Shown here in pieces: positions 1 through 7,013 of a stretch of DNA of 8,169 nucleotides. The stretch is from Chromatiales bacterium. GTDB taxonomy: Bacteria > Pseudomonadota > Gammaproteobacteria > SZUA-152. Under the pieces are notes generated by a model. It saw nothing but the letters and a program-made list of their open reading frames with translations. It was not told the origin of the DNA and ran no database searches. Numbering within the stretch: the stretch's first letter is position 1; each line of letters starts with the position of its first letter. A program made the translations under genes and the position numbers. Location of the stretch: contig JALTPW010000800.1 of NCBI GenBank assembly GCA_026999335.1, forward strand, positions 1 through 8,169, read 5' to 3'.

Positions 1-868
1 CCACGGCGGCGCTGTCGTTGTCCCCGTCATTGGCGGTCACACTGACGTTGTAGACATTGTCGGCGCCACTGTCTTGCGGGGTTTCGAAGTCGGGTGCGGC
101 AATGAAGGCCAGGGTGTTCCCCGCCATGTTGAACAGGGCGCTGTCCGCACCACTGAGTGCATAGGTGAATACAGTACTGTCGCTATCCGTGACCGTGATG
201 GCGGTGACGGTAGTGGTGTTTTCGCCAATGCTGGGGGTGAGATCGGTATTGGTGATCACAGGGATAGTGTCATTGACATCGGTCACGGTGATGGCGAAGG
301 CCACGGCGGCGCTGTCGTTGTCCCCGTCATTGGCGCTCACACTGACGTTGTAGATATTGTCTGCACCACTGTCTTGCGGTGATTCGAAGTCGGGCGCGGC
401 AATGAATCGCAGGGTGTTTCCCGCTATGCTGAACAGGGCACTGTCCGCGCCACCGAGGGTGTAAGTGAATGTGGTGCTATCGGCATCGCTGACCGTAATG
501 GCGGTGACGGCAATGGTCTGTTCCGGCACGGAGAGGGTGGCAGTGTTGGTGATCTGCGGTATCACGTCATTGGTGTTTTCCACCGTAATGGCAAAGGCCG
601 CTACGGTACTGTTTGTGCTGCCATCATTGGCGGTCACACTGACGTTGTAGACATTGTCGTTGCCGCTGTCTTGCGGCGATTCGAAGTCGGGCGCAGCGAT
701 GAAGCGCAGGGTGTTTCCCGCCATGCTGAACCGGGCGCTGTCCGCGCCACTGAGTGCATAGGTAAATGTGCTGCTGTCGCTATCCGTGACCATGATGGCG
801 GTGGCGGTGGTGGTGTTTTCTCCAATGCTCGGGCTGAGGTCGGTGTTGGTGATGGTCGGCGCATCATT
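1..868 (-). repeat. Tandem 297-300 bp coding repeats (cadherin-like), two complete copies plus one partial
   Basis: Copy 1 spans 868-572, copy 2 spans 571-275 and copy 3 spans 274-1, cut by the window edge. Each encodes about 99-100 residues beginning N-D-x-x-P-x-I-T-N-T. Each then carries A-G-N-T-L-x-F-I-A-A-P-D-F-E-[ST]-P-Q-D-S-G and D-N-x-Y-N-V-S-V-x-A-N-D-G. Copies end in an N-x-N-D or D-V-N-D linker, resembling the cadherin D-x-N-D-x-x-P calcium linker. Bases 1-60 and 301-360 differ at two positions only. The offset is 300 bp there and 297 bp between copies 2 and 1, because copy 3 has one extra codon near its N-terminus. More copies probably continue past the left edge. Confidence 0.93.
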
Positions 869-3800
869 CTGCGGCGTAATGCTGACATCGACCTGGATAC
901 TGTCCGTGCCGCCCTGGCCGTCGCTGACCTGGACGGTGAAGATATCGCTGCCATTGACGTCGGCCTGCGGGGTGTAAGACACGCTGGCCGAGGTGTTGTT
1001 GCCAGTGATCTGTGCACTGCCGCGGCCGGCCGGGGTGGCGATGGACCAGTTCAGCGTATCGCCGTCGTTGTCCGTGGCCGTGAGGCTCAGGGCAAAGGCG
1101 GTGGGGCTGCTGTCTTCATCCATATTGATGGAGATTGCGGCCCCCTGGGTGATTTGCGGGGCCTGGTTGGGGTTGTCCTGGGCGATCTTGACGATGGCCG
1201 AGGGTGGGCTGTCACCATTGCCATTGTGGGCGATTACCCGGTAGTAGAGGGCGGCGGCCGGGGGCTCATCGTGCACAAAGAGCGGGATACTGACCATCGT
1301 GCCTTGGAATTCACCCATGTCGGCCCGGGTGGACCATTGCACGGTGTAGCGCTCGGCGTCGGCCACGGCCTGCCATTGCAGGGTGTTCTGTCCATCACCG
1401 GTACTGCCCTGTACGCCCTGAGGCTGGGCCGGGACGGCGCCGTCCCCGGTGCTCAGAGCCTCGACCTGGGCCGAGGGAGGGCCTTCGATGCTGCCAGTGG
1501 TGGCGGTGATCACATAATAATAGCGTTGATCGTTCTCCAGGGGTGTATGCACATAGGGTGAGTTCACCACCGTCAGGGCGGTGCCGTTGACCCCCTGATC
1601 CGGTGTGGTACTCCAGTACAGGGTGTAGTGGGTGTCGTCCGTGGCATTGGCCGGCGGTCGCCAGCGCAGGGTCACCTGAAACGGCCCACCCTCGGCGCTG
1701 AAGGCCTGGGGGATGCCGGGCATGCTGCCTGCGGGGGTGGCCTGAACTGGCTCGCTGGGAGCGCTCTCGCCACCGCTGTTGCTGGCGCTGACCTGGTAAT
1801 AGTAAGCCGTGTCGTTGCTCAGTCCGGTGTGGCGGTAGGTTGGCCGGGCGTCGCGGAGCACGTTACCGTTATCAATGGGAGCGATCTCGGGGTCATCGCT
1901 CCAGTACAGGGTGTACTGCAGGCCGGGCCGGGTGGGCCAGCGGAGGCTGAGTTCGCCATCGCCACCGGTCACGGTCAGGCCGCTGGGCGTGGCGGGGGGT
2001 TTGGGTTGCGGGGTGGCGCTGACGGGTTCGGTGAGCAGGCCGGTGCCGCCGGCATTGAAGGCCTGCAGGCGGTAGACGTAGGTCTCGTCGTTGTCCAAAC
2101 CGGTGAGGATATCACCGGGCAGAATGGGACGGCTGGACCACTGCGCCAGGGGCGCCTCGGCGTCCGTGTGCCAAAACACGTGATAACCGCTGGCGGTCGG
2201 GCTGGGCACAAAATCGATGATGACCTGGCCATCGCCGGGCTGGACATCAAAACCGCTGGGCGTAGCCGGCGGCGGCTCTTGGGGCCGGGCCGCCAACAGT
2301 GCGGACAGGCTGCCTTCGCCACCGGCATTGACGGCGGCCACGCGATAGAAATAGCTCTGGCCGTTTTCAAGCCCGTCGTGCACAAAACCCGCTTGTGTCG
2401 CCTCGAGACGGTTGCTGGTTCGGGGATCGATGTCGGGCTCGGTGGCCCAGTAAATCACGTAGCCGCTGGCCTGCGCCACGGGGGCCCAGTCCAGGATTAC
2501 CTGGCCATTGTCTGCGAGCGTCTGGGCTTCTTGCGGGGCCTGAGCGGGGGCGGGCAGCCGCGGTGTGGCGCTGACTTCGGCCGACAGCGGGCCCTCGTTG
2601 CCGTTGCTCACGACCGACACCTGAAAGAAATAGGTCGTGCCGTTGGTACCTGCGCCCTCACTAAATGTGTAGCCCGGCTGCACATTGCTGATGACTTCGG
2701 TGGGGCTGCGTGCCCCGCGCCCGTCATTATCGAGGGCCCGGGCCCAATACAGATTATAGGTGGCCGTTTCGTCATCAGGCAGGGTGTCGGGCGGGGTAAA
2801 ATCAATCCGCACCCGGCCATCACCGGCCTCGGCCGACAGACCGCTGGGGATGCCGGGGGTCGGCACCCGGGGGCGGGCCCACACCTCTCGTGACAGGCCC
2901 CCTTCACCGCCGGCATTTTGTGCGCTGACCACATAATAATAGCGCTGGCCGTTTTGCAAGTCGGTATGGCGTAGTTGCCAGCGACCGTCGTCGCGACGCA
3001 TCGGGGGGATATCGATCAGGTTGCCGTTGTCCGGGCGCACGCCGGGGCGGGTGGCGGTATAAACCCGGTAAGCGGTGATCGCCTCGGCGGGGTCATCGGC
3101 ATTTTGCGGTGTCGCCGCCGCCCATTGCAGCAGCACGCTGGCATTGCCCGGGCGGGCCACCAGATCTCCCGGGGTGTTGGGCACCGGTTCCTGCGGCGTG
3201 GCGCTCACCGGCGCCGAGGGCTCACTCAGGCCCTGGGTATTTTGCGCCTGGAGCTGGATCTGGTACGTGGTGGCGTTGCTGAGATCGGTGATCCGGTACG
3301 GAGAGCGGATCTCGGTGAGGGTGTCGGTGGTGTCGCCATCGTTGATCGTCAGGGTGTAGCTGGTGGCCCCTTGCACTGGATCCCAACGCAGCAGGATGGA
3401 CGCATCACCCGCCAGGGCCTGCACGCCGGCCGGGACGCCGGGCAACACCACCTGCGGTACGCCATTGACCTCTGTGGACAGGAGGCTCTCGCCGTGATCG
3501 TTGAGGGCGCTGAGGCGGTAGCGATAAAGGGTGCCGTTGTTGAGCTGGATATGGGTGTAGGGCGGCTGGATCTGGGTGATACGGGTAGCCTCGGTGGTGA
3601 CTTCACCGGTGTCGCCGCTGAGCCAATACAGGTTGTAACCCAGCGCACCCTCTACCGGGGGCCAGTCCAGGCTGAGCTGGCCGTTTTCCAGGCTCACGGT
3701 GAGACCGCTGGGCACCGCCGGCGCCTGACCGGGTTCCGCCACACTGGTTTCGCCGGGCGGCGTGACCTGGACGCGATTGGACAGGCCGCTCACCCGCTCA

Positions 3801-4720
3801 CCATCGTGTGTTCGCACACGGTAAAAATAGGTCTGCCCCTCTTGCAGCGGGGTGTGGGTGTAGGGGCTGGTGACCCGGGTCAGTGACGCCGTATCCTCGC
3901 CGGTTTCGAGGGGGTCGGTATCGCCCCAGAGCAGTGTGTAGTGGCTGGCCTCACCGCTATGCTGCCAATGCAGGGTGACTTGATCGGCGGTCACCTCGGC
4001 CCGGATGATCAAGGGGGCGCTGAGTGGTGGCGCCAAGGGCATGGCGCTGTGCTCCTCGGAGGCCTCGCTCGCACCGTGGGTATTTTCGGCCACCAGGCGA
4101 TAAAAATAATCCCGGCCGTTCTCGAGTCCGGGGTGCACGAAGGGTGAGACGACCTGCGCGATGCGGGTGCTCTCTCCGGCACTTTCTCCGCTAGTCTCCT
4201 CCACACCCGCACGATCCTGCCAGTACAAGGTGTAATGGGTGGCCCCGGGCACTGCGTCCCAGCGCAGGGTGATGCGGCCATTGCCGGCCTGCAGGGCGAG
4301 ATCACCGGGCTGGGCCGGGCGCGCGGCCCGGGGTGTGCCCTCGACCACCGCCGAGGGTGCGCTTTGACCAAAAGCGGTGTCGGAAGTCACGACATAAAAA
4401 TAGCTCGTATCATTGGCCAGGCCGCGGTGCTCAAAATAAGGCTGTGAGGTGTGAATGGCGGTGCCGTTGGTCGGATCCACACCGGGCTCGGTGGACCAGT
4501 ACACGGTGTAAGCTCGGGCCCCGCTCACCCCGCGCCAGCTCAATGCATTCATCCGTGTGCCGGTGGTCAGTGCGATGTTTTGCGGCACCGTGCGCGCGCC
4601 CGGGTCGGCCGTGTCCAGGCTGTCGTCACCGCCGCAGGCACTGAGCAGTACGGTGAGTGCCGCTGCCAGAAAAAACCGATACGGAGAGACGTGGGGGACA
4701 GGAAGGGGGGGCAAGAACAT
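1..4720 (-). CDS. Giant modular outer-membrane lipoprotein with Fn3 and cadherin-like repeats (C-terminus outside window)
   Basis: The frame is open from ATG at 4720 to the left edge: 1573 codons with no stop, so the gene is partial at its 3' end. Residues 1-28 form a signal peptide (Arg15, then a hydrophobic core). It ends in the lipobox L26-S27-A28-C29 followed by GGDD, predicting cleavage by signal peptidase II and lipidation of Cys29. The lack of Asp at +2 favours the outer membrane. Next come 12 Fn3 domains (about 45-1181), a tandem-95/Cadherin_5-like domain (about 1185-1284) and near-identical cadherin-like repeats from 1285 onward. I see no catalytic domain. Such architectures usually act in adhesion, matrix binding or as spacers, so adhesin is an inference. 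ATG 4720 was chosen because it gives the lipoprotein signal and has AAGG 8 nt upstream. An in-frame TAA lies further upstream, near 4820. Fn3-rich secreted enzymes are an alternative if the missing C-terminus is catalytic. Confidence 0.93.
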   Translation of the reverse strand, partial: MFLPPLPVPHVSPYRFFLAAALTVLLSACGGDDSLDTADPGARTVPQNIALTTGTRMNALSWRGVSGARAYTVYWSTEPGVDPTNGTAIHTSQPYFEHRGLANDTSYFYVVTSDTAFGQSAPSAVVEGTPRAARPAQPGDLALQAGNGRITLRWDAVPGATHYTLYWQDRAGVEETSGESAGESTRIAQVVSPFVHPGLENGRDYFYRLVAENTHGASEASEEHSAMPLAPPLSAPLIIRAEVTADQVTLHWQHSGEASHYTLLWGDTDPLETGEDTASLTRVTSPYTHTPLQEGQTYFYRVRTHDGERVSGLSNRVQVTPPGETSVAEPGQAPAVPSGLTVSLENGQLSLDWPPVEGALGYNLYWLSGDTGEVTTEATRITQIQPPYTHIQLNNGTLYRYRLSALNDHGESLLSTEVNGVPQVVLPGVPAGVQALAGDASILLRWDPVQGATSYTLTINDGDTTDTLTEIRSPYRITDLSNATTYQIQLQAQNTQGLSEPSAPVSATPQEPVPNTPGDLVARPGNASVLLQWAAATPQNADDPAEAITAYRVYTATRPGVRPDNGNLIDIPPMRRDDGRWQLRHTDLQNGQRYYYVVSAQNAGGEGGLSREVWARPRVPTPGIPSGLSAEAGDGRVRIDFTPPDTLPDDETATYNLYWARALDNDGRGARSPTEVISNVQPGYTFSEGAGTNGTTYFFQVSVVSNGNEGPLSAEVSATPRLPAPAQAPQEAQTLADNGQVILDWAPVAQASGYVIYWATEPDIDPRTSNRLEATQAGFVHDGLENGQSYFYRVAAVNAGGEGSLSALLAARPQEPPPATPSGFDVQPGDGQVIIDFVPSPTASGYHVFWHTDAEAPLAQWSSRPILPGDILTGLDNDETYVYRLQAFNAGGTGLLTEPVSATPQPKPPATPSGLTVTGGDGELSLRWPTRPGLQYTLYWSDDPEIAPIDNGNVLRDARPTYRHTGLSNDTAYYYQVSASNSGGESAPSEPVQATPAGSMPGIPQAFSAEGGPFQVTLRWRPPANATDDTHYTLYWSTTPDQGVNGTALTVVNSPYVHTPLENDQRYYYVITATTGSIEGPPSAQVEALSTGDGAVPAQPQGVQGSTGDGQNTLQWQAVADAERYTVQWSTRADMGEFQGTMVSIPLFVHDEPPAAALYYRVIAHNGNGDSPPSAIVKIAQDNPNQAPQITQGAAISINMDEDSSPTAFALSLTATDNDGDTLNWSIATPAGRGSAQITGNNTSASVSYTPQADVNGSDIFTVQVSDGQGGTDSIQVDVSITPQNDAPTITNTDLSPSIGENTTTATAIMVTDSDSSTFTYALSGADSARFSMAGNTLRFIAAPDFESPQDSGNDNVYNVSVTANDGSTNSTVAAFAITVENTNDVIPQITNTATLSVPEQTIAVTAITVSDADSTTFTYTLGGADSALFSIAGNTLRFIAAPDFESPQDSGADNIYNVSVSANDGDNDSAAVAFAITVTDVNDTIPVITNTDLTPSIGENTTTVTAITVTDSDSTVFTYALSGADSALFNMAGNTLAFIAAPDFETPQDSGADNVYNVSVTANDGDNDSAAV
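869..1168 (-). other. Tandem-95/Cadherin_5-like domain
   Basis: Residues about 1185-1284 of the lipoprotein begin N-Q-A-P-x-I and contain M-D-E-D, A-T-D-N-D-G-D-x-L and S-Y-T-P-Q-A-D-V-N-G-x-D-x-F. They end V-S-D-G-Q-G-G-x-D then Q-N-D-A-P. This is the usual layout of Cadherin_5/tandem-95 Ig-like domains in giant bacterial surface proteins. The acidic D-x-N-D motifs suggest Ca2+ coordination, inferred from the family. It forms the junction between the Fn3 array and the cadherin-like repeats. Confidence 0.8.
1178..4588 (-). other. Array of 12 fibronectin type III domains
   Basis: Approximate residue limits in the lipoprotein are 45-130, 135-228, 233-321, 336-422, 427-509, 514-617, 621-720, 726-813, 818-904, 909-996, 1001-1090 and 1097-1181. 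Most units show the same landmarks: P-x-x-P-x-x-L near the start, a W in strand B (L-x-W), Y-x-L-Y-W in strand C, L-x-N-[GD]-x-x-Y-x-[YF]-x-V in strands E-F, and N-x-x-G-E-x-x-x-S followed by A-T-P at the end. These are Fn3 hallmarks of the bacterial 'TLYW...GxxYYYxVxAxN' type. Units 6 and 7 are about 10-15 residues longer, with extra sequence between strands B and E. The copies are well diverged, so this is an old array, unlike the downstream cadherin-like repeats. Confidence 0.9.
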
Positions 4721-4728
4721 GACAGTGG

Positions 4729-4732
4729 CCTT
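4729..4732 (-). promoter_or_regulatory. Ribosome binding site of the lipoprotein gene
   Basis: AAGG lies 8 nt upstream of the ATG at 4720. It is short but correctly spaced. Together with the signal peptide it supports this start over any upstream alternative in the same frame. Confidence 0.5.
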
Positions 4733-4823
4733 GTTTGTTGAAAATAAGTCGTTGGGTAGGTCTGAAAATGACAATCTAAAATGGCCAGGGGGTATTTCCT
4801 TATTGATAACATCGTATTATTGT

Positions 4824-4844
4824 GCTCCGCCTGATGGGCGGTGC
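4824..4844 (-). other. Hairpin in the 5' leader of the lipoprotein gene
   Basis: CCGCC (4827-4831) and GGCGG (4837-4841) pair around a 5-nt loop. The stem extends by GC/GC beyond a single T-T mismatch. It lies about 100 nt upstream of the ATG and inside the leader if the candidate promoter is right. No U-run follows on the minus strand, so it does not look like an intrinsic terminator. I recognise no riboswitch class here. Confidence 0.4.
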
Positions 4845-4878
4845 CAAAAAATGTTGGGCAGTATGCCTTATCCGTTGA

Positions 4879-4886
4879 GAGCGCTC
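4879..4886. promoter_or_regulatory. GAGCGCTC palindrome, possible LacI-family operator
   Basis: This perfect 8-bp palindrome shares the AGCGCT core of many LacI-family operators, including the TGGGAGCGCTCCCA type reported for sugar-responsive repressors. The outer bases here (TGA...CAG) match only in part. It would sit just downstream of the possible lipoprotein promoter, where a repressor could act. A palindrome this short can occur by chance. Confidence 0.2.
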
Positions 4887-4913
4887 CAGCGAGGGGATTT
4901 TAACGTATTTAAC

Positions 4914-4941
4914 GGTATAAAAAATAAAGAAACATGGCCAA
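4914..4941 (-). promoter_or_regulatory. Possible sigma70-type promoter of the lipoprotein gene
   Basis: On the minus strand TTGGCC (4941-4936) and TATACC (4919-4914) are separated by 16 bp, each matching four of six consensus positions. The surrounding 4900-4975 stretch is the most AT-rich part of the window. This would give a leader of nearly 190 nt. The matches are weak and other placements in this AT-rich block are possible. Confidence 0.25.
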
Positions 4942-5057
4942 TTAATGTGAAATATTAACAATTAATAGAAATATATCCTGCGTGTTCCGTTTGCAATGTT
5001 AATATTCGCGCCTGAAATCAATCCCCCCAGATTGGGTTTCCCGATGCTTGATTTGTC

Positions 5058-5120
5058 GGTGCGGCTTTAGCCGCGATAGCGATAGATAGTAAGTCGTTGG
5101 TGGTCAAAGCCGCTGCTACC
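5058..5120. repeat. REP-like inverted pair (REPIN/BIME-type)
   Basis: GGTGCGGCTTTAGCCGC (5058-5074) contains a local hairpin GCGGCT-TT-AGCCGC. A second, inverted copy reads GGTAGCAGCGGCTTT on the minus strand (5120-5106). GCGGCTTT (5061-5068) and AAAGCCGC (5106-5113) are exact inverted repeats about 37 bp apart. This matches the 'GTAG-AGCGGCTT-AGCCGC' style of REP sequences in several gammaproteobacteria, where paired inverted copies form REPINs mobilised by RAYT transposases. No RAYT gene is in the window. Confidence 0.5.
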
Positions 5121-5145
5121 ACACCCCGTCAGCTGCGGGGTGGTA
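5117..5145. other. Strong GC hairpin upstream of the autotransporter gene
   Basis: CACCCCG (5122-5128) pairs perfectly with CGGGGTG (5136-5142) around the loop TCAGCTG. TAC/GTA pairs outside a 2-nt bulge extend the stem. It directly abuts the REP-like pair. There is no T-run on either side, so a terminator role is doubtful. It may be part of the same repeat element or a leader structure. Confidence 0.4.
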
Positions 5146-5224
5146 TTGCCACCGTGCACACAGTACAAATAGACAGCCTGGATGCAGGAAAAAAGACAAT
5201 ATATCAAATAAGGCAGGCCATCTC

Positions 5225-6871
5225 GTGATACCGTTTTCTAAAATACAATGCCTGATTAATCTGTATTTCGTAAATAAAAATATTGTCTATCAGCCTGCGT
5301 ATGTTGGTTTGACATTGGCTCTGATGGTCTTGATGTTGTTTCCCGTCTCTGCCCGGGCTGATCTGAAAAATGTGGCTGTTTCAACGGGAGTAAATCAGGC
5401 AATACCAATCAATCTATCCCAAAGTATTAGTAATATCAGTGATCCTGTGGTTACGATTCCTGATCAACCCAGTTCGGGGGTGGCCACGGTCGTTGCCTGT
5501 TCTGACGAAACTCTGATGTGTGTGGAATACCGGCCCGCGGAAAATTTTGAGGGGCGGGTAAGCTTCAATTATGCGGTGCTTAACGACCAGGAGATAATGG
5601 AAACCGCGACAATAACTGTCAATGTGGGGCGGGTGGCAATCTTCGATCAGGGTAGTTCTCCCGGTGTTGTCACAAGGAATACGTTAGCGACTATTTGCCT
5701 GGATCAGAATAGAACAGACGATCTGTGCGAACAATTCCGTATTGCAAGAGACTCGGGTTCAGCAGAGGATTTGCGTGAATTTATCGATGCCATCTCAGCC
5801 ACCAATGTCGGTGCACAAAGTGCCTTGAACGATGAGCTGACCAAGGAGCAATTATCCAACGTCAGTCGCCGTTTGACTTCGTTACGGCGCGGCCAGAATC
5901 TGACACTGCTCAGCGGCTTGACCCTAAACTATGGCAATGAAACCATCACCGGTGACATGCTTGCCCCATTGCTGCAAGGTAATTTGTTACCAGGAAATGC
6001 CTCTGGTGGCAGCGCGGGCTCGGGGTTTGCCAATAACTGGAGTTGGTTTGTCAATGGCAAAATTGGTGGGGGTACGCAGGATGAAACCATCTATGAAACC
6101 GGGTTTGAGTTTGATAATTATACCCTGACCATTGGTTCCGACTATCGCTTTGACAACAAGGGGTTAATAGGTCTGGCCTTGGGTTATGGGCAAACGGACA
6201 TGGATATAGAGCACCAGGGGGGCAGTATGGATGTGGGAAACTACAGCGGTACTGTCTATGGCAGTTACTATCCTTCTGATAATAGTTATATCGATGCCAT
6301 TGGTGTGATTAATCTCAGCAATTACGATATGCGCCGGCGCGTGGTGTTTGGTACCACGGACGAAACGGCAAAAAGCAGCACGGACAGTATCGGCTATGCC
6401 TTAAGTTTTGGTGGTGGATACGACTTCGTGCAGCGGGGTTTTACTTCAACCCTGAATGCGCGTTTGGACTATCTGAAAACCACCATCGACGGGTATCGGG
6501 AAACCAGCGCAGGTTCTTATAACATCGCCATAAACAAACAACAGGTGTCTCAGCTGGTGTCCACTCTGGGCACGCAATTCCGCTATGCCTTCAGCTATTC
6601 GTGGGGCGTGTTGGTGCCCCATGTCAATGTCTCTTGGCTGCACCAGTTTCAAGGCAATACCAATAATGTAAAAGGATATTTTCTTGTTGACCCGGACAAC
6701 CAATTCAGTTTTGCAACCAATCAGCCGAGTTCTAACTATTATGTGTTAGCTCTGGGTACTTCGGCTACGTTTGCCGACGGCGTGTCCAGCTATATCCAAT
6801 ACGAAACCACCGTGGCCCAGGAAAATTTGACAATCTGGAATGTGGCCGCAGGGCTCAGGTTTGAATGGTAA
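5225..6871 (+). CDS. Short-passenger autotransporter with C-terminal outer-membrane beta-barrel
   Basis: This 548-residue protein has a signal peptide with a long N-region and a hydrophobic core (about 27-41), with likely cleavage after S42-A43-R44-A45. Residues about 46-136 form one small Ig/cadherin-like domain, with Y-R-P-A-E-N-F-E-G-x-x-S-F-N-Y landmarks. Residues about 150-225 look helical and resemble linkers that precede autotransporter barrels. A Gly/Ser-rich hinge (260-267) leads to a barrel (about 268-548) of alternating aromatic strands ending F-E-W, the usual BAM recognition end. C92/C99 and C158/C168 could form small disulfide loops. The passenger is far shorter than in typical type V autotransporters, and I see no protease or lipase motif, so its function is unknown. 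The start is GTG with weak AGG-containing sequence upstream; no in-frame ATG precedes residue 34. The gene is more AT-rich than its neighbours and has its own divergent spacer. Confidence 0.9.
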   Translation: MIPFSKIQCLINLYFVNKNIVYQPAYVGLTLALMVLMLFPVSARADLKNVAVSTGVNQAIPINLSQSISNISDPVVTIPDQPSSGVATVVACSDETLMCVEYRPAENFEGRVSFNYAVLNDQEIMETATITVNVGRVAIFDQGSSPGVVTRNTLATICLDQNRTDDLCEQFRIARDSGSAEDLREFIDAISATNVGAQSALNDELTKEQLSNVSRRLTSLRRGQNLTLLSGLTLNYGNETITGDMLAPLLQGNLLPGNASGGSAGSGFANNWSWFVNGKIGGGTQDETIYETGFEFDNYTLTIGSDYRFDNKGLIGLALGYGQTDMDIEHQGGSMDVGNYSGTVYGSYYPSDNSYIDAIGVINLSNYDMRRRVVFGTTDETAKSSTDSIGYALSFGGGYDFVQRGFTSTLNARLDYLKTTIDGYRETSAGSYNIAINKQQVSQLVSTLGTQFRYAFSYSWGVLVPHVNVSWLHQFQGNTNNVKGYFLVDPDNQFSFATNQPSSNYYVLALGTSATFADGVSSYIQYETTVAQENLTIWNVAAGLRFEW

Positions 6872-7013
6872 ATGGGAGCTGCGGAGTAAAGATTAAGCAA
6901 ACCCGGGGTGCGCAGCATGACAAAATATCCGGATTAATAACAAATGTCACCGTATATCATTAGTGTGTTTGGCATGAGGGACGATATTTTATTTTCATTA
7001 ATTTGGTCAAAAC

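Larger units (their letters stand above)
4721..5224. other. Divergent intergenic region between lipoprotein and autotransporter genes
   Basis: This 504-bp spacer contains no credible gene. It is AT-rich, especially 4900-4980. It holds the lipoprotein leader with a GC hairpin (4824-4844), the palindrome GAGCGCTC (4879-4886), a REP-like inverted pair (5058-5120) and a strong hairpin (5117-5145). The 11-mer TAAGTCGTTGG occurs at both 4745-4755 and 5090-5100. No convincing -35/-10 pair was found in front of the autotransporter gene; TAGACA at 5170-5175 has no well-spaced -10. Confidence 0.8.

Noticed and set aside
1..868. CRISPR-like periodic repeats
   Set aside because: The period is about 300 bp, the whole unit is repeated without unique spacers, and the reading frame is kept. 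These are protein-domain repeats.
671..3886. Long plus-strand ORFs at 671-1561, 1628-2893 and 2975-3886
   Set aside because: They lie antisense to the domain-rich lipoprotein frame. Their translations are Gly/Ala/Val/Arg-rich with no recognisable domain, and long open antisense frames are expected in GC-rich DNA.
4567..4812. 81-residue minus-strand ORF overlapping the lipoprotein start
   Set aside because: It is in a different frame from the lipoprotein and shows no domain or ribosome binding site. The overlapping frame from 4720 gives a clear lipoprotein signal and domain series.
4824..4844. Cyclic-di-GMP or other known riboswitch in the lipoprotein leader
   Set aside because: Only one short hairpin is visible, and I could not match conserved motifs of any riboswitch class.
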